Source: Lagopus muta (lineage: Eukaryota; Chordata; Aves; Galliformes; Phasianidae). From it: a DNA stretch of 64,000 bases. The stretch is taken from contig NC_064435.1 of NCBI RefSeq assembly GCF_023343835.1, forward strand, positions 39,084,603 to 39,148,602, read 5' to 3'. Each line of letters starts with the position of its first letter. The first letter of the stretch is position 1. The notes beneath the pieces are model-generated. The model was not told the origin of the DNA. It made no database searches and saw nothing but the letters and a program-made list of their open reading frames with translations. The position numbers were made by a program, and so were the translations under genes. Shown here one piece after another: positions 25,993 through 39,085 of the stretch.

Positions 25993-28900
25993 GCTATGAA
26001 AAGGTCAGGCAACAAATGCTCTGTCATAAAAGAGCAGCTGCAGTTTGTTGGAAGTTTATATAGGTGGTATTATTCAGTATCAGTAATATGGAACTGTAGT
26101 AACTTATATCTGGACTGAGCTAATTCTCATGGCAATTCTGATGTAGATGAGTGTGTAACACTTCCATTTTATGACAACTTTGTGGTCAGGAAAAGAATGT
26201 GCTATAATTACCATAAGTGTTATGAAAGAGATTGTAAATAGGGACTTCTACAGTCTAAGACAAAATATTTCATCTGTGGAAAAAAAAAAAACTGATTCTG
26301 TCAATATTAAGTAAAAGACAGATCTCCTAAGTGATGGGGATTTCTAAAGATTATGTTCTCTTTAAACTCTATTGAGATAATGTTTTAAGTCTGGGGAGAA
26401 ATATGGCTCCCAGAAAGAATAAGACATGAGACTGGGTTATATCAGTTAGGTATTTAAAGAAAGTGTTCTTTAAGTCAGAGCAAGATATTTTGTTATGATT
26501 AATATAACCATGAGCAACCTTCACAATTTGCTCAAATTACTTTCCCAAGTTACCATCGTGATGAATGTGATCTGTGCGTAGTATGAGCACAGATGCACTT
26601 GGCTGATCCAGGTACAAGAGTGTACACACAAGCACTGTGCCCTGGGTCTGACCTGGGTCAGTCCTCCCTTTGGCTGTGGGTCAGGAATCTTAGCATCCCG
26701 CCTACCAACAAGGGACCCAATGTGCTGCTGGCCTTGCTCTTCTCACCATGCCGTTATCCTGGTAACAGAAGTGCACTGCTAGTGAATGTGTGCAGCTTAC
26801 GTTGCTTGGATGGAAAGAGGAAGGAATTTTAATATTACTGTCATGCGCATCTGTGAATGATGAGAGGCTTTGAAACATCTGCAGGAATGGCTTATTCAGT
26901 TGCTTTCAATTAGAAACTGTTATTTTGTGCTGCATATAGAAATCCTTTCAAAAGACACAAGCCATCCCCTTGCTTCTAGCTTTTCACCTCACCTTCACTC
27001 TTGTGAGAATGCAACAGAAGTGGAAATGCAGCAGTGAGGAGGCAAAGCAGCAATACACTCAGACTGGATCTGTTCCAGAGAATAATAATAGTGGTTGAGG
27101 TAAGAAAACAGAAAGCCTCATCCCAGAACAAGTCTGCTTTGCTCTGCTGTGTAATTTAAAAGAGAAAAATGACTCAAGGGTTCCATTTTGCAGAGATTAT
27201 ATATTCAGTAATAACAAGTGATGACTTGAGCAGTTTTCAGCCTCTAAAGAAAAACAGAAGGGCACAGATGGATTTGCCTGGGGAGAGGACAGCTAGCATT
27301 AGGACCTTTAGCTTCCTGTGCCAGGTAATATGAGAGGTGTGCCTTGTCCTAACCCCAGATGCTTTCTCTAGCAATCAGTTAAGAACATTCTTCTTTTGAG
27401 AAGGAAGGATGGAATTTTGTTAAAGAAGAGAACTACTAGTGTAAATTATTAAGCTTTTGCCTTCTAAACCCATCAGTTTGGGAAAATGAAGCAACTGCAA
27501 AGTAAAATAGAAAAGTCAGCATGACAAAAGACAAATATTTCATTAAACCAGAGAGAAGTCAGCAGTGTTATTCAAGATTAAAATGGTTAAAAATGAATTT
27601 CAGTCTGCAAATGAACGGTGAACTCTAGTGTAGTTTACAACCCATTGTAGTAATGTTGTTATTTAGAAAATGGGGAGGAGAATGAGAGGTAATTTTTTTA
27701 CAAAGTAACTTATTTGATGATCACTGAGATTTTACTTGTATATTTCTCTTCCTATTTTCTTACTGGCGTTATACGAATATGTGAAGTTTTGTGGCATTTC
27801 CTGGCTCAGTAGAAAATGGGTTACAGGTATTGTTCTAACTGAAAATAAAAATACAGTTTTTTTTTTTTAACAGAAACTGTCATTAAAAATATATATTTGT
27901 ATGTATTTGTTATCTTAAAAAAAGTTTTCATAATGTCAATTTTTGAGTTTAATTTTCTCAGTTGAGATGGTTTGATTGAGGCAGTGAGAATCCATTATGA
28001 TTTCTAGTCACTACAGTATACCTTGGCAGTGAATTTATTTTTGCCCCTAATTATTTTTATAGCAATGAAAGACCTGTTATATGATATGGTTTGAGAAAAT
28101 TGAAAATGTGTTACCGAAAGTGTTTAGTATCCTCAGGCTCACTGCATAGTTTGAAGGAGATCGTTCCAGCTGGAGGAGGGAGGTAGAAAGTCTTAAAATG
28201 AACTTTCTGTGTACGTTTGTGAACATGGGTGTGCAAACAATGAAATCAGTGGAGCTAACATGACACTTGGATTTAGCTCAGAGCATTTGATGCTCCCAAC
28301 ATAAACACAAGTGTCGTGTATTCTGCCTAACGCTGCACGTTGCGCTCCCACGCCGTGAAAATGTTGATAAGTACCTTGAAAAGCTCAGGAACAAAGTGTG
28401 TGGGAGTTCTCAAAAGATAGGATTGAAACAGTGTGCGGAGAAGGAAAGAGCACAGAAGGGTAAAATTGTCATGGTGCCTTCCTTCAGTCAGAAGTGCTGT
28501 TTCTCTGAGTCATTGCTGTCACATAACATCGGCACCTATTGCAGCAATTTCACAGGCAGCAGGAATTTCTAGGCGTGGAAAAAGAGCTGTTCTTGCCTAT
28601 GAAATGGGAATAGCGTTTCTTCTGTCAAAATACAGTGTTGGAATAAAGTTATGGCAGAAATGAAAGGAAAAAGATGCAGTCTTACCATTGGCCGACACTT
28701 CCAAAATAAGCTTTAGCAACAAGCCAGAATATGCAAAAGATTGTATAGAAAGATGAATTTCTGAGTCATTTTTGCACCAAAGTGAAATTTAAAAAGTTAA
28801 GTGAGAAAACAAAATTAAATCAGCACTGATGGGCTGTTACATAGATGAGAACCTATCAACATTAACTGAATATATACTGAATATTCAGGACTACTCATAA

Positions 28901-29804
28901 ACTGTGAGTGCTTACTTTAATTACTTTAAAATTATAAATAAATTTAGATTGGGGACACAGGGGGACACTTATGTAGATCTATTTCTGCTTGTTTTTTGAA
29001 GCTGATGAAATTATTACTTTCAAAAGCATCAAATTGAAAGTACCTTCCACTTTGTGGATTTGGCAAAATTGTTACAACTGCTGTGCATCTTCCTGCATAG
29101 GACAATATCCAGAGCACTGAAACATTTCTTGGTGTAGACAGACACGTTGTATGTTAACCTTATTCTTATTCTTAAAGTTGAATCTTATGAGGATTTTTAA
29201 GGCAATTTTTTTCTGACCGATTTCTGAGCAATTTTTTCTTGAGCAACAGTCCTCAAAATGAGATTTAAACACAATGCAGGGCAACAATGTCTGCATTGGC
29301 ACTTAGTGAGGCACAACGAAAGCAGTTCATAGAGTGAAATGGCAGCGAGTGCTTATTTTGGTACATCATGGTGTAGTTCCTGCAGGTTAAGCATGGTACG
29401 TGGGCTAGATCTGGACTAGGGAACCCACTATCACTCTTAAATGTGCTCCTTACCTTCATCTGAAGGGGATACAGCTGGCAGGTGCTGAGACTGCGTTATG
29501 AACCTAAGCCTAGTAAATGGGGGCAACCAGAATGTTCGTTTCAAAACTGATATTGTAATTGCACTGTGATGGGTAACCGCTATTTTATTGCAGAAAATGT
29601 ATTATCCGTTGCAGTGAACCTGTAAAAATTGCTGGAGCTGTGGAAAAGTTTCTTTAAGTCTGGATAGCTTAAAAAAAAACTTCCCATCACTCAGGCTTTT
29701 ATGTCTGCTTTTTCAATATAGGTGATATGTGATGTGGTGAGATGTGATAATACTGTCCTTTGCTTCTGTTTCAATGCTCACTCCCTCTAACGAAGGAGGG
29801 CAGC

Positions 29805-29827
29805 TTTTTTTTTTTTTTTTTTTTTTT
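29805..29827 (+). repeat. T23 homopolymer
   Basis: Uninterrupted T run after GGAGGGCAGC. Confidence 0.95.
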
Positions 29828-31590
29828 AATTAAAGTAAAGGAAAGAGGCTTTCCAAAGCTGAGGAGTCAGTACTCAGTGTTGGTCCTCTGAGAGGAGATT
29901 GCAGGGAAGGCCACCTACTGAAGGTTCTGAGAAAATAATCCTCTTGGATCAGAATTTCCAAGATGTTTATCACAGATTTTGCCTGTAAGAGGAGATGGAT
30001 ATCCCTCTCTCTTTTACAGTGACATCTTTAGGATCTTTTTCTCTCTGTTCTCTGGGTATACAAGAATATGAGGATCTGTTTTCAGAAGACATAAGGACTA
30101 AAGTCCTCAGATCTATAGCTATTCCCTTTACCATAAGGGGGATAACTAGATCTTTATACAATTGAAATCACTGGACAAGAGTAAAAGCACATTTGCAATT
30201 TATAAGCAATGAATCTCTTATTGGTGACAAGAAGGGGGCACTTCAGTAGACTGTTGGACTGTGAAGCAGAGTCCTACAGCCTTCTCTGGGAAAAAGGATC
30301 TGGCCTCATCTTGACTTTGAGAACTAGGAACTGTTAGCTGATCTTACTGAGCTTTGAATGGAGCAGTGTGAGTTCCTTTCTAGTGGACCAGAATAAGCAC
30401 TAAGTTCCCTTTTCCTCAAAGACTTATGTTAGTGTCCCAACCTCATCTTCTTTGTATCGCCAGATCTGGCTACAAGTGTGTAGAGTCTCTGTGTGCAAGC
30501 AGATTTCCTGAAGGATGAGAAATGTAAAGGCCAAGTGTAGCAACAATAAGTATAAAGCCCCTTAAAGATCTAACTTCAGGCTGTCTTGAGTTTAACGTAA
30601 ATACTGTTGATATCAGTAGGATTTGAAAGAGAGCTTAGGGGTGTCTCTTCAAATTTGTGAGTATGTGGGGGATTAAGCCAAACGGAACAACTGAGGCAAA
30701 TTTACAACAGGATCAGGTTATTGGTATATGAAAAAAAAATATGCAGGATTTACTCCTTTTCTTTAAATGCCTGGTTTGTGGTAGGGTGGAAGCATCTCTA
30801 TTTACTTAACTCTAGCTTTGCCTGTCTTTCCTAAAGGGTATTTACAAAAATATGAATATATTATCTTAGCCAAGAAAAGTTGAACTTTATTATCTGACAG
30901 TTAAGACTGCATAACTTGAGACTGGAAACATTAGGCTATCTCATCCTTCATGGTATTTAGTTCAATTTTCGTGTCAAACTGAAGAAATTCTCCTTGGAGA
31001 GTCAAAAATCATTCTTTTTCTTCTTCACATTCAGCTTAAAAAAAAAAAAAAAGATGCTGTTTTACTTCTATGATTTTTGGGAAAATGCAAAAATACCAAT
31101 TAAGCTGTAATTTTAACTCACAGCTGTCTTTCAATGCCAGTGAAAAAGGTAATATCAAAACCACTCTATGGCATTTAGCTATCTTGAAATTCTGAATTGT
31201 GCATAGCACTTGTTTGCACTTCATAGCTTGTCTGCCTGCCATATTTAGTTGAAAATAAGCTAAATGTAAATTGCATGAATCCGTGTTCTTCCAATCTCTT
31301 CACAAACAAAATTATTCAGTGCTTCACCATATCAACAGAAAGACTTTCAGGATGAATTTAATCACACTTTTAGCCTTTTGTTCTGGCTTATAAACAGCTT
31401 TTCTAGTCTCTGAAAATGCAATATATATGTATATGTAAATATCACATTGAGAAACAGATTGTGTGCATTGGCTAGGCACAAATTTAATATCTACTAGCTT
31501 CCATCCAAGAATTCATTTACTTACTCATGTGCTGATGACTAGATAAATGTTTAGTGGTTTGGGGCCTAGAAAGGGAATGTATTTTTTTCC

Positions 31591-31612
31591 TTTTTTTTTT
31601 TTTTTTTTTTTT
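31591..31612 (+). repeat. T22 homopolymer in a T/C-rich tract
   Basis: The T run is flanked by TTTTTTTCC and CCTTTTCCCC. Confidence 0.95.
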
Positions 31613-32091
31613 CCTTTTCCCCAGTCTTAAACTTGCAATGCTTGCCTAGTTTTTATAAGTCTGAAAGTTGTGTGAGGAAATGTAATTTACCTTTTAATTT
31701 TTTTCTTTGCTCAGAAGAGCAGGACAAAGCAGTAAAAATAAAAATGTGGTACAACATATTAAGATGAAGCTAAATTAATTACAAAAAATACAATTCAGCC
31801 AGTTAGAAGGCATTTCTTTTTCTTCACTGAAGAAAAGAAAGAAAAAAATAAAAAATTATTGTCAGAATCTCTTGAGTTACCTAAACAGAATTTATTTAAC
31901 ACAACACAAAATAATTCAGAGTAACCTGATATGAATGTTCCAGTGTACTGCATCCTTCCATAAGCAGCCATATGAAAGTTTTCTGACGAGATGATTGTTT
32001 GATGTTCCTTAAGAGCATTTTAAACAATAAAACCCAAGAACAATTAGTAGAGTCCCCTACCTCTGTTTTTTCCCCTTCTACAGTTTGCTTT

Positions 32092-32092
<1 letters not shown>

Positions 32093-32157
<65 letters not shown>

Positions 32158-32182
32158 TATATATATATATACATATATATAT
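32093..32182 (+). repeat. (TA)n(CA)n(TA)n compound microsatellite
   Basis: About 50 bp of TA, a short CA block, then TA with ACATATAT variants. It gives artificial Ile-Tyr ORFs on both strands. Confidence 0.97.
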
Positions 32183-32404
32183 GGTATTTTTAACCTCTTG
32201 TCCTTGAATTTACCAGGCAATATAGGCATATATGTCTCTCAAAAGGATGGGATGAAATTTAAAACTAGAGCTAACCATTATCTTGTTTCCTGTTTCTGCA
32301 TCTACTTTTTTTTTTTTTTTTCAGATGACTATCTTGAGACAGAGACATCTGTGTCTCGTATCTTGTTAGAAAGCTGTTAGGGTTGGTTGAAATGCTCCAC
32401 TAAC

Positions 32405-32718
32405 ATAGAATTGTAGAATGGCTTGGATTGGAAGGGGCATTAAAGCCCGCACAGTTCCAGCCCCCTGTGGGCAGGGCTGCCACCCACCATCTCAGGCTGC
32501 CCAGGGCCCCATCCAACCTGGCCTTGAATGCCTCCAGGGATGAGGCACCCACAGCTTCTCTGTGCAGTCTATGCCAGTGCCTCACCACCCTCTCAGTGAA
32601 AAACTTCACTCTTACCCTTAACCTAGATCACCCCTGTTTTAACTGAAAGCCATTCCCCCTTGTTCTGTCACTGAGACTGCAAAAAGTCATTATCTTTTCT
32701 TATATGCTCCCTTTATAT
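32405..32718 (-). mobile_element. CR1 LINE 3' fragment
   Basis: ATAGAATTGTAGAATGGCTT, then TGGAAGGGGCATTAAAG, then CCCATCCAACCTGGCCTTGA, then CTCAGTGAAAAACTTC, then CCCCCTTGTTCTGTCACT is the reverse complement of the CR1 3' end. This is one of the best-preserved copies in the window. Confidence 0.95.
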
Positions 32719-35700
32719 ATAATGTTTCATATTCTAAATGCTATATCAATATATGAGAACAATGTGCAAAACTGAAGTAAAGGAAAATGTGACTAGTGGC
32801 AAATTTTGACAGTTAAAACAAATTAAACAGTCATTGATTGGCATTTTGCCCTATTTTTTTCATCTGAAAAGGGACAGGGCTTACTGATGGGCTTTCCTTC
32901 TGGGTTCCGTTGGTTTGAAGAGGTGAGGATCAGCAAAGGTGACTTCTGTATGGGCATCCTTTCTCCTGTTGTGTGAAAATGGCTTAGGGAGCCTGCCATT
33001 GTGTGTCATTTCATGTTTTGTGTTTGTGAAAACACAGTATACGTATGAGCTATGTATGGATGAAATCTATAATTCCTCCCCATTTCTGCAGTCACACTAG
33101 TGGTATCCATGGCAACTTGCATAGCGTTTGGAAGGAGGTGCACAGCCTGTCTTTGGGCAAAAGTTGAAAGGTGATATGGTTCATCAGCATGAGTGTAGCT
33201 GCAATGATTTCTGTAATCTCAGTATGTCTATTAAAAAAAAAAATTACATACCTATTTTCTTTTTTTTATACTGTCATAGTCATCTCTGTATCCTAAAACA
33301 CAGTGCATAAAGTAGTCTCTGCTTTTCTTAGGCTTTTAATTCTTGCTGGGTTGCAGGTGTCTTGGTGCCCTGTCCTCTCCTGTTCCTGAACAAGTTCTGA
33401 GGGTTTTCAACTGGGGAACTACAGCCACCAGCATGTCTAAATGAATTGAACACCTGCTGACACATTTGCCCTAGTATTTGAGGATTTGTCTGAACTTAAC
33501 TGTAATTTTTCTATTTTGTCAAAAAAATCAGTTAAAAAGAGGAGTGGATGAGCAGCAGAAGGGTGCTGTACAGGGTACTCTGTTGTGCATGCCCAAAGTG
33601 CAAGGTTTGCAAGGAAGCACTGTGAGTATACACAATCAGGATGGCAGGAAAGAAAAACACATGTTCTAAAGGCAGGACTTCAAAACTATAGTCCCTTAAA
33701 GAGAAAGAAACATCACTGCTAAGAGTAGTTAGATAATGTAATCCTATGCTGTAGCCTCCAACTTTGTTTAGAAAGAATAACTGAAGTCCAAACCAGTCAT
33801 CACTGGGCATTTCTCAAAGGCAAGCCATTCATCTTTGTGTACACACATATGTATATATTTATGAGGGAAGTTTTTCAGTACTGCTTATTTTGAACTTAGA
33901 TGTGATGTACTTTGTTTTAGATTCTAGATGGGAACTTTTATGGATAAAATACACTACTGAAGCTTTCAGAAAAAAAGTAGATTTTCTAACTTGGAAAACC
34001 AAAGTCAAAAGAAAACAGAAAATCCCCTCTGGAAGTAACCTTGAGAAATGCCAAGTTTCTTATTGTCACCAAGAAGCAGTTGCTGATTGTGATGAGGTCA
34101 CAGAGGACACAGTTTTCAGTACTTTTGAAAACAGAAAATGTAGATAAATTCAAAGAATCAATGTTAGGTTTTTCCTCTTGCAGAAAAAGATACACAATGC
34201 AATGAAAAAGTTGAAAACACTCTTCTAAGTGGAAAGAGTGACCTTGTTCGTTTTCCTTTTTTTTTTTTTTTTTTTTTTTTTTTTGCAGGACTGATTGTAG
34301 AGGTTGGGCAAAACAAAATGTTTGAGATAGATTTGTAAGTCTACCTACTAAAAAAAACTGAGTAGAAATTGAAATGAAATTCAGTCCTTGGGCTTCCTAA
34401 CAAAAACTTGACATATTGTAGAATAGAGAACAATGTTTGACACTACTAGCTATATTATTTATGTTCTGTGAAGAATGCCATATATATCCATGACAAATTA
34501 ACTGAATAATATAGTGTATCCTGTACCATCAGTGAGGTAAGAAATTAGATCTACAGACTAGTGATTGTGTATCAGCCTGAAATGTCATCACTTGTGCTGG
34601 CAGTTAAAGCTTAAAATCAGATATGGTCCCAGTGTGCAATAAAAGAAATTGTAGGATGTGTGTTACTCATGGCTAAGGATATGGCTTGAATTTCATATGT
34701 CAAGATCCTCAAAAAATGACTCTTTTTAAAAAGATTTGTTCTTGGAAATGGACACTGAATATACATAATTGGAGAGATCAATTTACGCATATGCTATTGA
34801 AGAGTTTGCAAAGGACTCAGGTAGGGTTCTGAAATGAAAATTGTAAATGAAAGAACAGATTCCACTTGCTTGTCTGACTCTGCAAATAGAGCTGTGTTTC
34901 CAGATCACCATCCCCAATAATTACTGCTGTTAAACTAGAAGCTCCCTTTGGCACACTTGTTTTTTCACTGTCTTTGGTTGTTTGCTTGACAAAGAGCAGG
35001 CCACTAATTTGTTTTCAAGGATATTTTTTGCAACATCTTGGTTAAAAACTCTTCTTAAACTGAGTGTTATCATTATGAAAGCAGAGCCAAATGTGTATGT
35101 GAGGTCTAAATACCTAGGAGCATTTGTATGTGGAAGAGGGAGGAAAAGAAATGACAGCATATTACAGAATACCCAAACTGGCTTTCATGTTTGTTCCTTC
35201 TCCAGAAATTTCTCAGCCACCTGTATTGCCTTTGTCAAGCCCTGATGATGCACTTCCCCTGTACCAGCCCCACTCTGGAGCAGGGCCTCTTCTCTGCTGC
35301 ACAAGACACCCTGTTTTCCCCTGCCATGGCACAGCATGGCTGGCAAAACTCATGCATTGGTGCAGCGCTCTCCCACCCTCTGCTTTTCCGGGCTCCCTCT
35401 CTCCACACTACTTTCTATGTTTTGGCAGCACAGTCGCCACTCAGCATCTTTATTTCTGGTACTGGAGGAGAACAGGGTTCTCTGTGGAATACAGGCATTC
35501 ACTGCAATATTGCACTGTAGGCTGTTTCATTTATCTTCTTGGTAATTTTTCTGTAATTAATGGGGTGAAACTATCAGAGATGATTGCATTTTACAAGATT
35601 TCAATTTCCATTAGTAATAAACATTAAAGATATGGAGCAGTACTCTGGATATGTATGCACAACTATTTCCTGTACTTATGGTATTATTACTGTATCTTTT

Positions 35701-35836
35701 TATTAGCTTTTTATTAGAGCTAAATCCAACAACAGAAATAAGTATAATCTTTTAGATGAGTTAATCTTAGGGAATCTCATATTTTTTTTCTTTTCATGCT
35801 TTTTTTTTTAAATCTTAAATGTGAAAACCTATCTTT
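32719..35836. other. Intergenic, no gene seen
   Basis: Holds a T28 run (34257-34284). A GC-richer patch at about 35230-35480 gives overlapping ORFs of up to 167 aa without any domain, consistent start or coding texture. That patch might be an unrecognised repeat. Confidence 0.6.
34257..34284 (+). repeat. T28 homopolymer
   Basis: Uninterrupted T run between TTTTCC and GCAGGACTG. Confidence 0.95.
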
Positions 35837-36376
35837 TGTGGTTTAACCAGGCAGATAGCTCAGCACCGCACAGCTAGTCTCTTACTTTCCCCAGGTGGGA
35901 TGAGGTAGAGAATTGGAAATGTTGAAGTTCAAGAGCTCATAGATGGAGACAAAGACAATTTAATTGGTAAAGCAAAAGTTTCATGCATAAGCAAAGCAAA
36001 ACAGGGAAATAATTCATGACTTCCCATTGGCAGGCAGATATTCAGCACTCCCAGGTAACTGGGGCTCATCATGTGTAATGGTGTCTTGGAAGACCAGCAC
36101 CATCAGTCTGAACACCTCCCCCTTCCTCCTTCATTACCCCAGCTTTTATTGCTGAGTGTGATGTGATGTGGTACAAGCTATCCCTTTGAGTTTGGGTCAG
36201 CTGTCCTGGTTCTGTCCCCCCAGTCCTTGCTGGTAGGGCCATGTGAGAATCTGCAAAGTCCCTGATTTAGCATAAAAACATCAATGTCTCATCAACGCTA
36301 TTTTCATCAAAAATCTAAAACTAGCACCACACAAACCTTTTTGAAGAAAATTAACTCTATTCCACACAAAACAGCA
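35837..36376 (-). mobile_element. Avian endogenous retrovirus LTR (ERVL-type), solo
   Basis: On the minus strand it starts TGCTGTTTTGTG, then GGAATAGAGTTAATTTTCTT. It ends in GGCTGAGCTATCTGCC-type sequence and GGTTAAACCACA, the recognisable start and end of a common avian ERV LTR. It has TG...CA termini, is about 540 bp long, and carries an internal AATAAA on the minus strand. No gag, pol or env sequence is visible on either side, so it is probably a solo LTR. A clear target-site duplication was not found. The subfamily was not determined. Confidence 0.8.
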
Positions 36377-38498
36377 GCTGAAGCAGCCTTCTAGCTTCCA
36401 GTAGAGAAAAACAAGCAGGAATGAATTTGATGGCAGCATGAGAATCACATCTGTGTCTCCTTTCCAGGAGTCACCAGAAAAAATTTGAATTGTGGAGCAA
36501 CAGAAGACATAAAATAGAAGACATCAGTTAATGAAAGGTCATAGATGGCTCCATGTGGAATTTGGTTGCTACAAAGTTACAGCACACAGTGTAATGAATC
36601 TAAAAATTGAATTTTTGAAATACTGACAATACTCCTACAGAAGTCATTAACACTTCCATTTTAAAAATGGACATTATTTTGCAGGTCTGTTTTGGCATGT
36701 TTGGACAATGTCTTCTGTTTCACAGAGTCTTCTTATGGGGCTGTTAACTGGATAGTCAACCTCATTTATGGGTCTGCATGACTGTGATATGATATGGTAC
36801 AAAACAAAATGTCTGTAATCTCTGTATTTTAGAGAGAATTAACTGCTACTAAAGTGTCAATTTAATTTGAATGAGGCACCATTTTTTTTCCCTAACAAAA
36901 AAAAACTGCTTCCAACTCCCAGCTGTCTGGATAAAATGCTGTCTCTTGAAAACCTCAATGAGAAAACAGCTTATCCTGAAGGTGAACATCCTGACACAAA
37001 TGGTGAGTAATCTACTTGAAATAGTCATAATGTGACCCAAAATGTCTTTCTGAAAGCATGCATAGCTTTTTCTCCTGCTCTGGGCTTTTGAACATTAGAT
37101 GACCCTTCAGGTTTTACCTGAGAACAGTGCCATCACAGATCTTTCCATCCCCAGCTCAGCTGAGGCAGGTTGCTAGAATCCTGTCAGATCACTGTGCTTT
37201 CAGTCGAGTTGAATTTCCTCCTGAGGAGTTCGTTGACAAGCTCAGGCAGTAATCCTTTTTATTTATTTATTTCCACTTCACCAACCCTGAACAACAGTTC
37301 TCCTTTGAAAGCATGCTTCACTGGAGTTCTGGTTGTACAGAGTATACTGCACGCACTGTAATTTCTGGTGTGTATAACTCCATTCCCACTTCATGCGTTT
37401 TTGACTGGGAATCTCTTGTTATTAGGATGATAAAAATCACTTGTTAGACTGCATTCTGAGAGAAAAAAATGTCTTTGTATCTCCTGTTCAGCAAGGTGTT
37501 TGATCTGTGTTGGAGATAAAAATCAATACACAGAGAAGTATGTAAGATCAAATAGCAATGTTTACTTTCTATTTAGTGAGTTCAGGTGCTTTTTGTAGCA
37601 AAGCAATTAAGCTGCTCCTAATAGTACCACAGTACATCCTGAAAGAGTTTTTGAGCTGACGTTTCTTTGGAGACAAAAGCAATAATATATATGCTATGCT
37701 TGCGTTTGTTTCTGGTAGTTCATCTATATTTTATCTAGCTTATTTTGACAACAGCTGCCTGAATCAATTATATATACTCACTTTTGTTGTGAAAAGAATA
37801 AGCCATGCAATGGTATTGTAAGATAAAGCTGTGTTCTTTCAGGGAAGTCCTTGTCAGAAGTGACAAGTGATGGTGCTGCAGGGAGTTTACCAAATTAACT
37901 GTTTTTCAAAGCATATGTTGCCATTGATTATGACCTGACTTCTGAAAAGATCTGACTTCTGTCACTACAGTCATGAGACTCATATTAAGTGGAACAAACA
38001 CTCACTATGCTTGCTCTTGCATAGCTTTTCCCTTAGAGGGATTCATTTGTCTTCATGATGCTTTGTGCTTCAGTCTTGATGTTCAGACCCGGTGCTGGGT
38101 CATGTTTCTGTTTATGACAATATACTGTAAACAATCAAAAGTGTAAAGTATAACACACAGTTATATGGCTTTAGATAGTTAACATGTTCACTAATAGTAA
38201 GAAAAAGATTTACTTTCAAAAATTGCTTGGCAGATATAGTGGGAAATTCTCTCTCAAAATGATTTCATAATAAGTGTAGGTTTGTTAAGAATGAGTTTCT
38301 TCACTTTGGCCAGCTGCAGTGAGAGCAAGGAAGATTTGGAACCGAATTCTGGGATGTCTGGTTAGTTTAGGAAAGATCCAGTGGCAGCCCAAGAACTCAT
38401 TGGTTTTGTGGTAGATAAACATGGTCCTCGGACACAGGGAAAATTTTTGTCTATTCCTTTGAAGGTAAAACCAAACATGGAAATTTAAAACCAAGCAC

Positions 38499-38519
38499 TT
38501 TTTTTTTTTTTTTTTTTTT
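38499..38519 (+). repeat. T21 homopolymer
   Basis: Uninterrupted T run after CCAAGCAC. Confidence 0.95.
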
Positions 38520-38734
38520 GCTTCTCTCCTTACTTTTTTGTCTACATCCATCACTCTTACTGACAAAATTATGTCTTGTTACTCTGCGTTCCCCACTTAT
38601 GAAGAACTGACTTTTTTCTCCTGGTCCTAACCACAGTGCTGGAAAGAATAATTATCCTTTACCGGGCTGCAGTGAAGTAACTCTGCCAGATATACATTGG
38701 CAAGACAAGTTTCACTTGTGATTTGAAGGATCTG

Positions 38735-38736
<2 letters not shown>

Positions 38737-38777
<41 letters not shown>
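38737..38777 (+). repeat. T41 homopolymer
   Basis: Uninterrupted T run between ATCTGGG and CCTTCC, just upstream of a CR1 copy. Exact length is doubtful in any assembly. Confidence 0.95.
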
Positions 38778-38794
38778 CCTTCCAAATTACAGGG

Positions 38795-39085
38795 ATTTTC
38801 TGGAGAAAAGGATGCTGAGAGGTGACCTGATTGCTCTCTGCATTTCCCTGGGGAGGAGTGCCGGGCTCTGCTCCTGGAAACTGACAGAAACATGAGAATG
38901 GCAAAACTCCAAGGGAGGCTCAGATTGGGTTTCTCATAGAGGTGGTTGATGCCTCATGACTCTCAGAGTTCAAGAGATATTTGGACAATGCCCTCAATAA
39001 TGTGCTTAGCTATTAGTTAGGTCTGAAGAGGTCAGGCAATTGGACTTGATCTTTGCAGATCCCTTCCAACTGAACTATTCTATTT
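38795..39085 (+). mobile_element. CR1 LINE 3' fragment, older subfamily
   Basis: GGAGAAAAGGATGCTGAGAG, then TGACCTGATTGCTCTCTGCA, then ATTTGGACAATGCCCTC, then TTGGACTTGATC and TCCCTTCCAACTGAACTATT matches CR1 variants with a GACTCGATGATC-type 3' end. The middle is diverged or deleted. Confidence 0.85.

Larger units (their letters stand above)
20774..32404. other. Intergenic desert with simple repeats
   Basis: No gene or clear transposon is recognised in this 11.6-kb stretch. It holds (TA)n arrays at 22229-22269 and 32093-32182, and A/T homopolymers near 22890, 25970, 29805 and 31591. A short duplication of AAATTCCAAA-GCAATT lies near 22357-22400. A locally GC-richer patch at 26590-26830 has an 79-codon ORF with no known domain, and I regard it as non-coding. 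Confidence 0.6.
36377..38794. other. Intergenic, no gene seen
   Basis: AT-rich DNA with two long T tracts (38499-38519 and 38737-38777). Polylysine ORFs on the minus strand are artefacts of those tracts. Confidence 0.65.

Noticed and set aside
31896-32229. Ile-Tyr repeat ORFs on both strands
   Set aside because: These are translations of the (TA)n(CA)n microsatellite.
35124-35627. 167-codon ORF
   Set aside because: It has no recognisable domain, and other frames over the same DNA are equally open. No splice or promoter support.
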